Shown piece after piece: positions 24,530 through 33,194 of a stretch of 64,000 bases of DNA. The notes beneath the pieces were generated by a model. The model was given only the letters and a program-made list of their open reading frames with translations, ran no database searches and was not told the origin of the DNA. The translations under genes and the position numbers were made by a program. The DNA lies in the NCBI GenBank assembly GCA_963835135.1, contig CAWIEF010000006.1:248001-312000 (forward strand). Direction: 5' to 3'. Source of the stretch: JAVVHH01 sp963835135. Lineage in GTDB: Bacteria; Pseudomonadota; Alphaproteobacteria; Acetobacterales; Acetobacteraceae. How positions within the stretch are numbered: position 1 is the first letter of the stretch; each line of letters starts with the position of its first letter.

Positions 24530-26050
24530 TCACGCGCTCCGGATGACGGATCGCGCGTCCTCGGCCGTAAGCCCGGCGCGCATCCGCTCGAGCAGCAGGC
24601 AGGTCGCCCGCTCGCGCTGACAGGCCACGATCGCGGCCACGCGGCCGCCGGCCACGAGGAGTGCGACGAAATCCTGTTCGTCGAGCGTGCCCTCGATAAT
24701 GACCTCGTCCCAGTGCTCGGCATGGCCGAGGTATTCGAAACGCTGGCCGAAGTGATACGTCCAGAAGAACGGCACACCGTCGTAGCGGGCCTGGCCACCC
24801 GCGATGTTGCGCGCGGCGACGCGGGCGTGTTGCTGGGCCAAGCGCCAGTGCTCGATCCGCACGGCGCCGCCATCTCGCGGAAAGTGGGCGACGTCTCCCA
24901 CGGCATACACGCCGGGAGCGGCCTGCAATCCGCCATCGACCTCGATGCCGCCATTCTCAGCCAGCGCGAGCCCCTCGACGAAGCCTGTGACCGGCGTCAC
25001 GCCGATGCCGAAAAGGACGATGTCGGCCGGTATGTCCTTGCCCGATGCCAGTATCGCGCGCTCGACCCCGCCGTTTCCCTCGAGCCGTGCGACAGTCGTG
25101 CCGGACAGGAAGCGCACGCCGTTCTTTTCGTGCAGGCGACGGAAACTGGCCCCGATCTCCGGGCCGAACTGTTTGACGAACGGGATGGCGTCGGGCGTGA
25201 CCACGCTCACCTCCATCCCGTGCTTGCGCAGCGCCGAGGCGCATTCGAGGGCGATGAAACTGCTGCCGACCAGGACGGCCCTGCCGCCGCGCTTGGCCGA
25301 CTGCATGATCCGGGCCGCGTCGGCCCTCGAGCGCAGGGTGAACACCCCGCCGAGGTCAGCGCCCGGAATCTGCGCCCGCTTCGGCGCGCTACCCGTGGCG
25401 ATGACGGCCGCGGTAACGTCGAGCGTCCGCCCATCGCCCAGGGACACGCGGCGCGCGGCCGGGTCCAGTCCGGCGACGTCGCCCTGGATACGCTCGATGC
25501 GATGGTCGGCATAGAAGCCGGCCGGCAGGAGGGGCGCGACGTCGTCAGGCGCCTGGCCGCCCTCGAGCACGAACTTGCTCAGCGCAGTCCGGTCATACGG
25601 CTCGTCCGCTTCAGCCCCGATCATCGTGATCCTGCCGCCGAAGCCGAACTCGCGCAGCCCGGCGACGCAGGCAGCGCCCGCGGCGCCCGCGCCGAGCACG
25701 GCCACGTGGCGGTCATCCGGGCGTGGCGCGGGAATGACCCAATCCCGTCGGACCGGGTCGACGAAGATGGCGCCGTCACGGATTTCGGTGCGGAAGCTGG
25801 CGAGTCCGCTCAGCGCCGGCGGCTCGAGCAGCGCGCCGTCGCTGACCGCGAAGGCGGATTTGTGCCACGGGCAGACTATCTTGCCGTTGCAGATGGCGCC
25901 CGCGGCGAGTGGAGCGCCGGCATGGGGGCACTTGCCCTCGAACGCCCGGACCGTCGCCCCGTCGCGCACGAGGAGCAGCGTCTGGTCACCAAGCTTGATC
26001 TCGGTGCCGCGGTCCTCTTCGACGTCGGCGAGCATGGCGACTTGCTGCAT
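24530..26050 (-). CDS. Rieske [2Fe-2S] plus FAD/NAD(P)H oxidoreductase fusion (ferredoxin-reductase/AIFM3-like)
   Basis: A 506-residue two-domain protein. Residues 1-100 form a Rieske ferredoxin with both ligand pairs: CPHAG (Cys41, His43) and CPWHK (Cys60, His63). From about residue 120 comes a pyridine nucleotide-disulfide-type reductase: the FAD motif VAVLGAGAAGAACVAGLRE, PYDRTALSKF, the NAD(P)H motif VLVGSSFIALECASAL, and the FAD signature GVYAVGDVAHFP. The C-terminal domain is of the ferredoxin-reductase type. The same arrangement occurs in human AIFM3 and bacterial homologues; the physiological electron partner is unknown. Start ATG 26050 places the Rieske domain at the N-terminus. Confidence 0.92.
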   Translation of the reverse strand: MQQVAMLADVEEDRGTEIKLGDQTLLLVRDGATVRAFEGKCPHAGAPLAAGAICNGKIVCPWHKSAFAVSDGALLEPPALSGLASFRTEIRDGAIFVDPVRRDWVIPAPRPDDRHVAVLGAGAAGAACVAGLREFGFGGRITMIGAEADEPYDRTALSKFVLEGGQAPDDVAPLLPAGFYADHRIERIQGDVAGLDPAARRVSLGDGRTLDVTAAVIATGSAPKRAQIPGADLGGVFTLRSRADAARIMQSAKRGGRAVLVGSSFIALECASALRKHGMEVSVVTPDAIPFVKQFGPEIGASFRRLHEKNGVRFLSGTTVARLEGNGGVERAILASGKDIPADIVLFGIGVTPVTGFVEGLALAENGGIEVDGGLQAAPGVYAVGDVAHFPRDGGAVRIEHWRLAQQHARVAARNIAGGQARYDGVPFFWTYHFGQRFEYLGHAEHWDEVIIEGTLDEQDFVALLVAGGRVAAIVACQRERATCLLLERMRAGLTAEDARSVIRSA

Positions 26051-26465
26051 GGTGCGGCTCCGGCGGGTATGCAGCGCTAACGGCATGAAGGGTGGGGGCG
26101 GTTCCCCGGAAAAGCGCGGCTCGGCGCGCGCCCGGATGCTCGTCATTAACCTCGCGCTAACCGGCCGGAGCTAAGTTTGGCGCTGGATCAGGAATAGCGG
26201 CGCGCCCGTCCCGAGGGGAGGCGGCGCCGGGTCGAGCCGGTTCGCACCGCTCTCCTAATCCCGAGCCGGCAGCCGTTTCGGGCGGGCACTCATCCTATCG
26301 CAGAAGGCGCTGATCGCAGCTGCTCCGGACCGCGGAGCGCATCGGAGAGCCGTGACCGGTTCCCGTCGATCCCTACAGCGGTCCACGCGGCCAAGACGGG
26401 CGCAGCCATTCACATCGTGAAGCGGCCGCCTCCGTCCCGAGCGACGACGGCCGCGGGAGTCGCCC
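26051..26465. other. Intergenic region, 415 bp, no gene recognised
   Basis: The region between the divergent reductase and metalloprotease genes holds no coding frame that I trust, no tRNA and no long repeat. It is GC-rich near the reductase and includes scattered short dyads only; it should contain both promoters, but I could not identify boxes with confidence. Confidence 0.5.
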
Positions 26466-27515
26466 GTGTCCGACTATGCGTTCGAGGGGCCCAGATGGGC
26501 GAGCTCCGCCATTTCATGGAGCTTCGCCGCCGCCGGTGGCAGTTTCACCGGCGCGATCGCCCCCGCTTACCAGGCGACCGTCGAAGCCGCGATCGCGCGC
26601 TGGGCCCAAGTCGCCAATATCACGCTGCAGCACGTGTCGGACTCCGTCCCGGGAGTCGATATCCGGATCGGCTGGGGCGTGTTCAGCGGCAACCAGATCG
26701 GCGAGACGGACTACTCGTATCAGTCCGGCGCTAACAGCACGTTCGTGCCCGGCACGCTTGTCCGGTTGGAGGATCCGTCCGCGCTGCCGGTCGGCACGAG
26801 CGTGATGTCGAGCTACCAGGGCACAGCGACGATGCTGTTTCAAGTGGTTCTGCATGAATTCGGCCACGCGCTGGGCCTGGATCACAGCACCGATCCGAAC
26901 GCGATCATGTACCCGTCCCTGGGCTACAACAATTCCAACCTGGATTCGTCCGACATCGCCGGGATCCAGGCTCTCTACGGCGCCAGTTCAGCCGTCGCCA
27001 CGCTGACAACGCCGCCGGCTCCGAGACCGGTCGTGCTGCCCAGCGCCGTCACCCTGCCGGGAGACGACGTCGCGGTCTACCGGTTTTTCGACAGTCGGAC
27101 GGGCGCTCAGTTCCTGACGGGAGACGTCGCCGAACGCAACACGCTCATTACGACGCGGCCCGATTTGACCTATGAAGGCGTGGGCATCGCCGGGATCGCG
27201 GCGAACGCCGCCGATCTGAACGCGACGCCGGTCCATCGCTTCTTCGACACGACGACCGGTACGCACCTGTTCACGACCAGCTCAGCCGAAACCGCCACGA
27301 TCGCTCGGACACGGCCGGACCTGGTCGCCGAGGCGAGCACCTTCGACGAGCACCTCGCCGCCCAGCCCGGCGACAGCCCGGTGTACCGCTTTTTCGAGAG
27401 GACCGACGGCACGCATTTCTTCACGGCGAGCAACGACGAACGCGCCACCCTGGCCGCGACCCGGCCGGACATGGTCTATGAGGGGATCGCCTTCTATGCG
27501 CCGACAATGACGTAG
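26466..27515 (+). CDS. Matrixin-like (M10) zinc metalloprotease with C-terminal repeat module
   Basis: A 349-residue protein. The N-terminal half is a metzincin protease: zinc-binding HEFGHALGLDH (residues 130-140) followed by the Met-turn AIMYPSLG, as in matrix metalloproteases and serralysins. Residues ~200-349 hold three repeats of about 48 residues, each with YRFF(D/E)xxTGxxF(L/F)T and ERxTLxxTRPDLxYEG; this resembles the DUF5648-type repeat found in exported bacterial proteins. No N-terminal signal peptide is seen, so export may use a type I system or the true start may differ (GTG 26466 used). Likely extracellular. Confidence 0.85.
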   Translation: MSDYAFEGPRWASSAISWSFAAAGGSFTGAIAPAYQATVEAAIARWAQVANITLQHVSDSVPGVDIRIGWGVFSGNQIGETDYSYQSGANSTFVPGTLVRLEDPSALPVGTSVMSSYQGTATMLFQVVLHEFGHALGLDHSTDPNAIMYPSLGYNNSNLDSSDIAGIQALYGASSAVATLTTPPAPRPVVLPSAVTLPGDDVAVYRFFDSRTGAQFLTGDVAERNTLITTRPDLTYEGVGIAGIAANAADLNATPVHRFFDTTTGTHLFTTSSAETATIARTRPDLVAEASTFDEHLAAQPGDSPVYRFFERTDGTHFFTASNDERATLAATRPDMVYEGIAFYAPTMT

Positions 27516-27539
27516 CGGCGTTGCCGCCGATGCCATCGC

Positions 27540-27562
27540 TTGTGCGCATATTATGAGCACAA
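27540..27562. promoter_or_regulatory. Inverted repeat TTGTGC-N11-GCACAA upstream of the urea operon
   Basis: A perfect 6-bp dyad with an AT-rich 11-bp centre lies about 85 bp upstream of the predicted sigma54-dependent start of urtA, the usual place for an activator site. Its half-sites do not match the NtrC consensus in the usual order, so the binding factor is unknown. Confidence 0.4.
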
Positions 27563-27609
27563 CTCGTTCTTGACGCGATCCGGGTTCAATGGGTTCCGCT
27601 ATGGCCCGG

Positions 27610-27625
27610 TGGCACGGCGTTTGCT
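27610..27625 (+). promoter_or_regulatory. Sigma54 (RpoN) promoter of the urt operon
   Basis: TGGCACGGCGTTTGCT matches the -24/-12 consensus TGGCACG-N4-TTGC(A/T) at every fixed position, with the GG and GC elements 10 bp apart. It ends 37 bp before the urtA start, which leaves a short leader with a GGAGG ribosome site. This points to nitrogen-status control through NtrC or a similar enhancer-binding protein. Confidence 0.8.
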
Positions 27626-27662
27626 GGTTCCGCTCTCGACGGTTCGTTCGGGAGGGAAAACA

Positions 27663-28955
27663 ATGCTTAGTCGTAGAGAGCTATCGCTTTCGGCCATCGC
27701 CACGATTGCGGCCGGCGTCGCGGGTTCGGCGCGCGCGCAAAGCAGCGACCCGATCAAGGTCGGCGTGTTGCACAGCTTGTCGGGCACGATGGCGATCAGC
27801 GAGACGACGCTGAAAGATGTCATGCTGATGCTGGTCGACGAGCAGAACAAGAAAGGCGGCGTGCTGGGCCGCAAGCTCGAGGCGGTCGTCGTCGACCCCG
27901 CCAGCAACTGGCCGCTGTTTGCCGAAAAGGCGCGGGAGCTGATCTCGGTGCAGAAGGTCTCGGCCTGCTTCGGCTGCTGGACATCGGTGTCGCGCAAATC
28001 CGTGCTTCCCGTGTTCGAAGAATTGAACAACCTGCTGTTCTACCCCGTTCAGTACGAAGGTGAGGAAAGCAGCAAGAACGTCATCTACACTGGTGCGGCG
28101 CCGAACCAGCAGGCAATCCCGGCGGTCGATTACCTCGAAAAACAGGAGAGCGTGCAACGCTGGGTGCTGGCGGGCACCGACTACGTGTACCCGCGTACGA
28201 CCAATAAGATCCTTGAGGCGTATCTGAAGTCCAAGGGCGTGAAGTCCGAAGACATCATGATCAACTACACGCCGTTCGGGCATAGCGACTGGCAGACGAT
28301 CGTCGCCGACATCAAGAAGTTCGGCTCGGCCGGCAAGAAGACCGCGGTCGTGAGCACGATCAACGGCGACGCCAACGTGCCGTTCTACAAGGAGCTTGGC
28401 AACCAGGGGATCAAGGCCACCGACATACCGGTGATGGCGTTCAGCGTCGGCGAAGAGGAGTTGGCCGGCATCGACACCAAGCCCCTGGTCGGCAACCTGG
28501 CCGCCTGGAACTACTTCATGAGCGTCGACACGCCGGAGAACAAGGCCTTCATCGAGAGATGGCAGGGGTTCACCAAGAACACCAAGCGTGTGTCGAACGA
28601 CCCGATGGAGGCGCACTACATCGGGTTCAACATGTGGGTCAAAGCGGTCGAGAAGGCGGGCAGCTTCGAGCCGGCCAAGGTGATCCCCGCGTTGATCGGG
28701 GTATCGGTGCCAAACCTCTCCGGCGGTTACTCGGCGCTGATGGAGAACCATCACATCACCAAGCCGGTGCTGATCGGAGAGATTCAGGGCAACGGCCAGT
28801 TTAACATCGTCTCGCAGACGCCGGGGCTGATCGTGGCCGATGCGTGGTCGCCATACCTGGAAGGATCAAAGGACCTGGTGGCCGATTGGCGCCCGCCGCT
28901 GAACTGCGGCAACTACAACATGAAGACCAGCAAGTGCGGCGGTAGCGGGACGTAA
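27663..28955 (+). CDS. urtA: Urea ABC transporter substrate-binding protein
   Basis: UrtA is the periplasmic urea-binding protein of the high-affinity UrtABCDE importer. The 430-residue product has an N-terminal twin-arginine-like export signal (MLSRRELSLSAIA, cleavage near ARA-Q) followed by a type I periplasmic fold of the branched-chain amino acid/amide group: IKVGVLHSLSGTMAISE, ACFGCWTSVSRKSVLPVFE, LLFYPVQYEGEESSKNVIYTGA, and AHYIGFNMWVKAVEKAG. These blocks are the usual urea/short-amide-binding sequences. ATG 27663 with GGAGGG is chosen over upstream ATG 27540. Urease genes follow, fixing urea as the probable ligand. Confidence 0.95.
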   Translation: MLSRRELSLSAIATIAAGVAGSARAQSSDPIKVGVLHSLSGTMAISETTLKDVMLMLVDEQNKKGGVLGRKLEAVVVDPASNWPLFAEKARELISVQKVSACFGCWTSVSRKSVLPVFEELNNLLFYPVQYEGEESSKNVIYTGAAPNQQAIPAVDYLEKQESVQRWVLAGTDYVYPRTTNKILEAYLKSKGVKSEDIMINYTPFGHSDWQTIVADIKKFGSAGKKTAVVSTINGDANVPFYKELGNQGIKATDIPVMAFSVGEEELAGIDTKPLVGNLAAWNYFMSVDTPENKAFIERWQGFTKNTKRVSNDPMEAHYIGFNMWVKAVEKAGSFEPAKVIPALIGVSVPNLSGGYSALMENHHITKPVLIGEIQGNGQFNIVSQTPGLIVADAWSPYLEGSKDLVADWRPPLNCGNYNMKTSKCGGSGT

Positions 28956-28980
28956 ACATTGCCGACCCCTCCAGACAAAC

Positions 28981-29004
28981 CCCTCTCCCGCTGGCGGGAG
29001 AGGG
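28981..29004. repeat. Perfect palindromic repeat unit between urtA and urtB
   Basis: CCCTCTCCCGC (28981-28991) and its exact reverse complement (28994-29004) are separated by 2 bases. This CCCTCTCCCG..CGGGAGAGGG sequence is a common dispersed element in GC-rich Proteobacteria. It could form an mRNA hairpin that lowers transcript continuity or protects the abundant urtA message. A related copy lies at 43464-43498. Confidence 0.75.
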
Positions 29005-29027
29005 AGGCGGGCGGATGGCGTCGTTTC

Positions 29028-30587
29028 ATGGCCGGGCTTGTCGTTTTACTCCTCCTGGCCTCTCCGGCGCTGGCGCAAAGCGACTTATCGCCGCTCGCGT
29101 CGACCAATTTCGACGAGATACGCCGAGGCGTGGATGCGCTGGCGGTGTCGGGCGATCCACGGGCGGCAGCGGTTCTGGAGGCATTGCAGTCGGGCCGGCT
29201 GATGGTCGGGGCGGATCGGGCGCTATTCATCAAGGACGCGTCCGGCGCAATGACGTCGGCCCAGAGCGGCGAGGCTGCGCAGCCCGTCGGGGCGACCCGG
29301 GCGGTTCGGCTAAACAATGCGGTGCGGCGGGCAATCGACTCGGCGCTCGGGAGCCTGCGGCTGTTCGCGCGCGACCCGGGTGAGCGGGCGACAGCGGCGG
29401 AGGCGGTGTTCAAGGCGCGCGACGCGGCGGCGCTGCCCGTGCTGGATCGGGCGCTGGCGAAGGAGACGGATGCGGGCGTGCGCCGGGTCATGGAGCAGGC
29501 CCGGGCGGCAACGATCCTATCGCTGCCCGACTCTCCGGAGGCCGACAAGCTGGCGGCTGTCGGCACGGTGCAAGACAGGGGCGATTTGGACGCGCGCGGC
29601 TTGCTGGCCTCGCTGTCCGGCCAGCCGGCGGCGGTGATGGCCAAGGCCGCGGCAGGTGTGGCGGCGATCGACCGGACGCTGCAGTTCTGGAGCCTGGCGC
29701 AGGGAGCGTTCTACGGGATCAGCCTCGGCTCGGTGCTGTTGCTGGCGGCGGCGGGGCTGGCGATCACGTTCGGGGTGATGGGCGTCATCAACATGGCACA
29801 TGGCGAGATGGTCATGATCGGCGCCTATGTGACGTTCATGGTGCAGGAGGTGATTCGGCATCAGGCGCCGGCGCTGTTCGGGGTGAGCTTGCTGATCGCG
29901 GTGCCGCTAGCATTCCTGGTCTCGGGCGCGATCGGTGTGCTGATCGAACGGACGCTGATCCGCTATCTGTACGGGCGGCCGCTGGAGACGCTGCTGGCGA
30001 CGTTCGGCCTGTCGTTGGTGCTGCAGCAGGCGGTGCGGACGATCTTCGGGCCGACCAACCGCGAGGTGGGCACGCCGGCCTGGATGAGCGGGTCGGGCGT
30101 GGTTGGGCAGTTGACGCTGACCTATAACCGGGTGGCGATCATCATCTTCGCCGTCATGGTGTTCGCGGCGCTGATGGCGGTGCTGCGCTACACGCCGCTC
30201 GGCCTGCGGATGCGTGCCGTCACGCAGAACCGGCGGATGGCGGCGGCGATGGGGATCAACACCCCCTGGGTCGATGCGCTGACGTTCGGGCTGGGCTCGG
30301 GGGTCGCGGGCATGGCGGGGGTGGCGCTCAGCCAGATCGACAACGTCAGTCCCAATCTGGGGCAGGGCTACATCATCGACAGTTTCATGGTGGTCGTGTT
30401 CGGCGGCGTCGGCAATCTGTGGGGAACCGCCGTGGCGGCACTCATGCTGGGGGTGGTCAACAAATTCCTCGAGCCTGTCGCCGGCGCGGTCCTGGGCAAG
30501 ATCGTGGTGCTGGTGCTGGTGATCCTGTTTATCCAGCGGCGGCCGCGCGGGTTGTTCCCGCTCAAGGGCCGGGCTGTCGAGGCATGA
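29028..30587 (+). CDS. urtB: Urea ABC transporter permease UrtB
   Basis: UrtB is one of two membrane subunits of the urea importer (LivH family). The 519-residue long form has a signal-like hydrophobic N-terminus (MAGLVVLLLLASPALAQ), a periplasmic helical domain of about 200 residues with HEAT-like character (KARDAAALPVLDRALAKE), and then the permease from ~residue 215: GLAITFGVMGVINMAHGEMVMIGAYV, IERTLIRYLYGRPLETLLATFG and YIIDSFMVVVFGGVGNLWGT. An in-frame TTG at 28959 would place the palindromic repeat in the coding region, so ATG 29028 is preferred. The stop overlaps the urtC start (ATGA). Confidence 0.93.
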   Translation: MAGLVVLLLLASPALAQSDLSPLASTNFDEIRRGVDALAVSGDPRAAAVLEALQSGRLMVGADRALFIKDASGAMTSAQSGEAAQPVGATRAVRLNNAVRRAIDSALGSLRLFARDPGERATAAEAVFKARDAAALPVLDRALAKETDAGVRRVMEQARAATILSLPDSPEADKLAAVGTVQDRGDLDARGLLASLSGQPAAVMAKAAAGVAAIDRTLQFWSLAQGAFYGISLGSVLLLAAAGLAITFGVMGVINMAHGEMVMIGAYVTFMVQEVIRHQAPALFGVSLLIAVPLAFLVSGAIGVLIERTLIRYLYGRPLETLLATFGLSLVLQQAVRTIFGPTNREVGTPAWMSGSGVVGQLTLTYNRVAIIIFAVMVFAALMAVLRYTPLGLRMRAVTQNRRMAAAMGINTPWVDALTFGLGSGVAGMAGVALSQIDNVSPNLGQGYIIDSFMVVVFGGVGNLWGTAVAALMLGVVNKFLEPVAGAVLGKIVVLVLVILFIQRRPRGLFPLKGRAVEA

Positions 30588-31708
30588 GCCGGGCGTCGGC
30601 CCTCGTCGTCGGTCTGGTGCTGGGCGGGGCTTTGCTGCTGGCGGGATTGAACCTGTTCACGGCCGGGTCGAGCCCGGTGCACGTTCCGACCTACGCGGTG
30701 TCGCTGGTGGGGAAGTATCTCTGCTATGCGATCCTGGCGCTCGCGGTTGACCTGGTGTGGGGCTTCGCTGGCATCCTCAGCCTTGGGCACGCGGCGTTTT
30801 TCGCACTCGGCGGGTATGCGATGGGAATGTACCTGCTCCGGCAGATCGGCAGCCGGGGGCAATACGGCAACCCGATCTTGCCGGACTTCATGGTGTTCCT
30901 GAACTTCAAGGAATTGCCGTGGTATTGGCTGGGGTTCAACTGGTTTCCGTATGCGCTGCTAATGGCCGTGCTGGCGCCGGGCGTGCTGGCCTATGTCTTT
31001 GGATGGCTGGCGTTTCGCAGCCGGGTCAGCGGCGTGTATCTGTCGATCATCACGCAGGCGCTGACCTATGCGCTTCTGCTGGCGTTCTTCCGCAACGACA
31101 TGGGCTTCGGCGGCAATAACGGCCTGACCGACTTTAAGGAGCTGCTCGGCCTGCCCCTGCAACTAGACTCCACAAGGTGCGCTCTGCTGGTCGTGACGGC
31201 GATGCTGCTGTGCGGGCTGTATCTGCTCGCGCGGGCGCTGACGGTCTCGAGGTTCGGGAAGGTGCTGATCGCGGTGCGCGATACCGAGAGCCGGACGCGC
31301 TTCCTGGGCTATCGGCCGGAGCACTACAAGCTGGTGGTGTGGGTCATCTCGGCGGTGATGGCCGGGCTGGGCGGCGCGCTCTACGTGCCGCAGGTCGGCA
31401 TCATCAACCCGGGCGAGTTCGCACCGGCCAATTCGATCGAAGCGGTGATCTGGGTCGCGGTCGGCGGCCGCGGGACGCTGTATGGCGCGATTCTGGGTGC
31501 GGTGCTGGTCAACTTGGCCAAGACGCTGTTCACCGGGTGGCTGCCCGAGTTGTGGCTGTTCGCGCTGGGAGCGCTGTTCATCCTGGTGACGCTGCTGCTG
31601 CCGAAGGGGATCGTCGGATCGGTCCGGCCCCGGGAAACAGCCGCCATCCCCACGCCGCCGGTGCCGGTGGTCAGCGAGGAAACCGGCGTCCGCGAGGCGG
31701 CGGAGTGA
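30584..31708 (+). CDS. urtC: Urea ABC transporter permease UrtC
   Basis: The second permease subunit (LivM family), 374 residues with about ten hydrophobic segments. Typical blocks are LALAVDLVWGFAGILSLGHAAFFALGGYAMGMYL, FRSRVSGVYLSIITQALTYA, NNGLTDFKELLG, and GEFAPANSIEAVIWVAVGGRGTLYGAILGA. A Pro/Glu-rich tail follows the last helix. It overlaps urtB and urtD by 4 bp each, so the operon is translationally coupled. Confidence 0.95.
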   Translation: MSRASALVVGLVLGGALLLAGLNLFTAGSSPVHVPTYAVSLVGKYLCYAILALAVDLVWGFAGILSLGHAAFFALGGYAMGMYLLRQIGSRGQYGNPILPDFMVFLNFKELPWYWLGFNWFPYALLMAVLAPGVLAYVFGWLAFRSRVSGVYLSIITQALTYALLLAFFRNDMGFGGNNGLTDFKELLGLPLQLDSTRCALLVVTAMLLCGLYLLARALTVSRFGKVLIAVRDTESRTRFLGYRPEHYKLVVWVISAVMAGLGGALYVPQVGIINPGEFAPANSIEAVIWVAVGGRGTLYGAILGAVLVNLAKTLFTGWLPELWLFALGALFILVTLLLPKGIVGSVRPRETAAIPTPPVPVVSEETGVREAAE

Positions 31709-32460
31709 CGATCACCGGCGCGATCGACACGCTGCTGTACCTCGATGGGGTCAATGTCAGCTTCGATGGATTCAAGGCGCTGAACAACCTGGCTTTGGTC
31801 CTGGCGCCGGGCGAGATGCGGGCGGTGATCGGGCCGAACGGCGCCGGCAAGACGACCATGATGGACGTCATCACCGGCAAGACCCGGCCGGACGGCGGCG
31901 ACGTCGTGTTCGGGGCCAGCACCGACCTGACGCGGCTGGACGAGCCGGCGATCGCCGCGCTGGGGATCGGGCGGAAGTTCCAGAAACCGACAGTGTTCGA
32001 GCCGCATACCGTGTGGGACAATCTCCTGCTGTCGCTAGCCGGCGATCGGCGGCCGTGGTTCACGCTGCGGGCAAAGGTCAGGCCGGAGGAGCGCGACCGC
32101 ATCGAGGACATCCTGGTCACGACCCGGCTGACCGAGCACCGGCACCGGCGCGCGGCCGACCTCAGCCACGGGCAGAAGCAGTGGCTCGAGATCGGCATGT
32201 TGCTGGCGCAAGAGCCGCAACTGTTGCTGGTCGACGAGCCCGTCGCCGGCATGACGGACGCGGAGACGGAGCAGACGGCGATCCTGCTGCGCGAGATTAA
32301 CCGGACCCGCAGCGTAGTGGTGGTCGAGCACGATATGGCGTTCGTGCGCGCGCTGGGTGTGAAGGTGACGGTGCTGCACGAAGGCTCCGTGCTGAGCGAG
32401 GGAGCGATCGACGCGGTCAGCGAGGATCCGAAGGTGATCGAGGTTTATCTTGGCCGGTGA
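31705..32460 (+). CDS. urtD: Urea ABC transporter ATP-binding protein UrtD
   Basis: UrtD is one of two ATPases of the urea importer (LivG type). The 251-residue product has Walker A GPNGAGKTT (about residues 44-52), a Q-loop region with GIGRKFQKPTVFE, the LivG/UrtD-style signature LSHGQKQWLEIGM, Walker B LLLVDEPVAGMTD and the H-loop in VVEHDMAFV. GTG 31705 overlaps the urtC stop as GTGA and begins just before the conserved fold; an open frame upstream is antisense-like sequence in urtC and not real. Confidence 0.94.
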   Translation: MTITGAIDTLLYLDGVNVSFDGFKALNNLALVLAPGEMRAVIGPNGAGKTTMMDVITGKTRPDGGDVVFGASTDLTRLDEPAIAALGIGRKFQKPTVFEPHTVWDNLLLSLAGDRRPWFTLRAKVRPEERDRIEDILVTTRLTEHRHRRAADLSHGQKQWLEIGMLLAQEPQLLLVDEPVAGMTDAETEQTAILLREINRTRSVVVVEHDMAFVRALGVKVTVLHEGSVLSEGAIDAVSEDPKVIEVYLGR

Positions 32461-33160
32461 TGCTGTGCTGCGGGTCGAGCGGGTCAGCCTGCATTACGGG
32501 GCGGCGATCGCGCTGCGTGGGGTGTCGATCGGGGCGGAGGCGGGAAAAGTGACCTGCCTGCTCGGGCGCAACGGCGTGGGCAAGACGAGCCTTCTGCGCG
32601 CCATCACCGGAGCGAACCCGGTGAGTTCCGGCCAGATCATGTGGCGGGGCGACGACATCACCAAGCTGCCGACGCACGAACGGGCGCGTCGCGGGGTGGC
32701 GTGGGTGCCGCAGGGGCGCGACATCTTCCCGCTACTGACGGTGTGGGAGAACCTGCAGACCGGGTTCGCGGTGCTGCCGCGGGGCGAGCGCCGGGTCGAC
32801 GACGAGATCTTCGAGCTGTTCCCCGTGCTGAAGACGATGCTGCGGCGCCGGGGTGGCGATCTGTCGGGCGGACAGCAGCAGCAATTGGCGATCGCGCGGG
32901 CGCTGATCACCAAGCCGCAGCTGCTGGTGCTCGACGAGCCGACGGAGGGCATCCAGCCGAGCATCATCAAGGACATCGGCCGGGTCATCGCGCTGCTGCG
33001 CAGCCGTGGGCAGATGGCCATTCTGCTCGTCGAGCAATACTATGACTTCGCCCGGGAGTTGGCCGACACGCTGTGCATCATGGACCGCGGCGACATCGTG
33101 TTGGCCGGTCCGCCAAACGACCTGGACGAGGCAGAGGTCAGGCGACGGCTGTCGGTTTGA
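32450..33160 (+). CDS. urtE: Urea ABC transporter ATP-binding protein UrtE
   Basis: UrtE is the second ATPase (LivF type), 236 residues. Walker A GRNGVGKTS, the Q-loop segment VAWVPQGRDIFPLLTVWENL, signature LSGGQQQQLAIARAL, Walker B LLVLDEPTEGIQPSI and the H-loop replaced by LLVEQYYDFA, all as in UrtE. Start TTG 32450 overlaps the urtD stop by 11 bp; an in-frame GTG at 32465 is the alternative. It completes urtABCDE. Confidence 0.94.
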   Translation: MAGDAVLRVERVSLHYGAAIALRGVSIGAEAGKVTCLLGRNGVGKTSLLRAITGANPVSSGQIMWRGDDITKLPTHERARRGVAWVPQGRDIFPLLTVWENLQTGFAVLPRGERRVDDEIFELFPVLKTMLRRRGGDLSGGQQQQLAIARALITKPQLLVLDEPTEGIQPSIIKDIGRVIALLRSRGQMAILLVEQYYDFARELADTLCIMDRGDIVLAGPPNDLDEAEVRRRLSV

Positions 33161-33194
33161 ACGAGTAACCTGGAATGGATGCCGGACGGGACGG

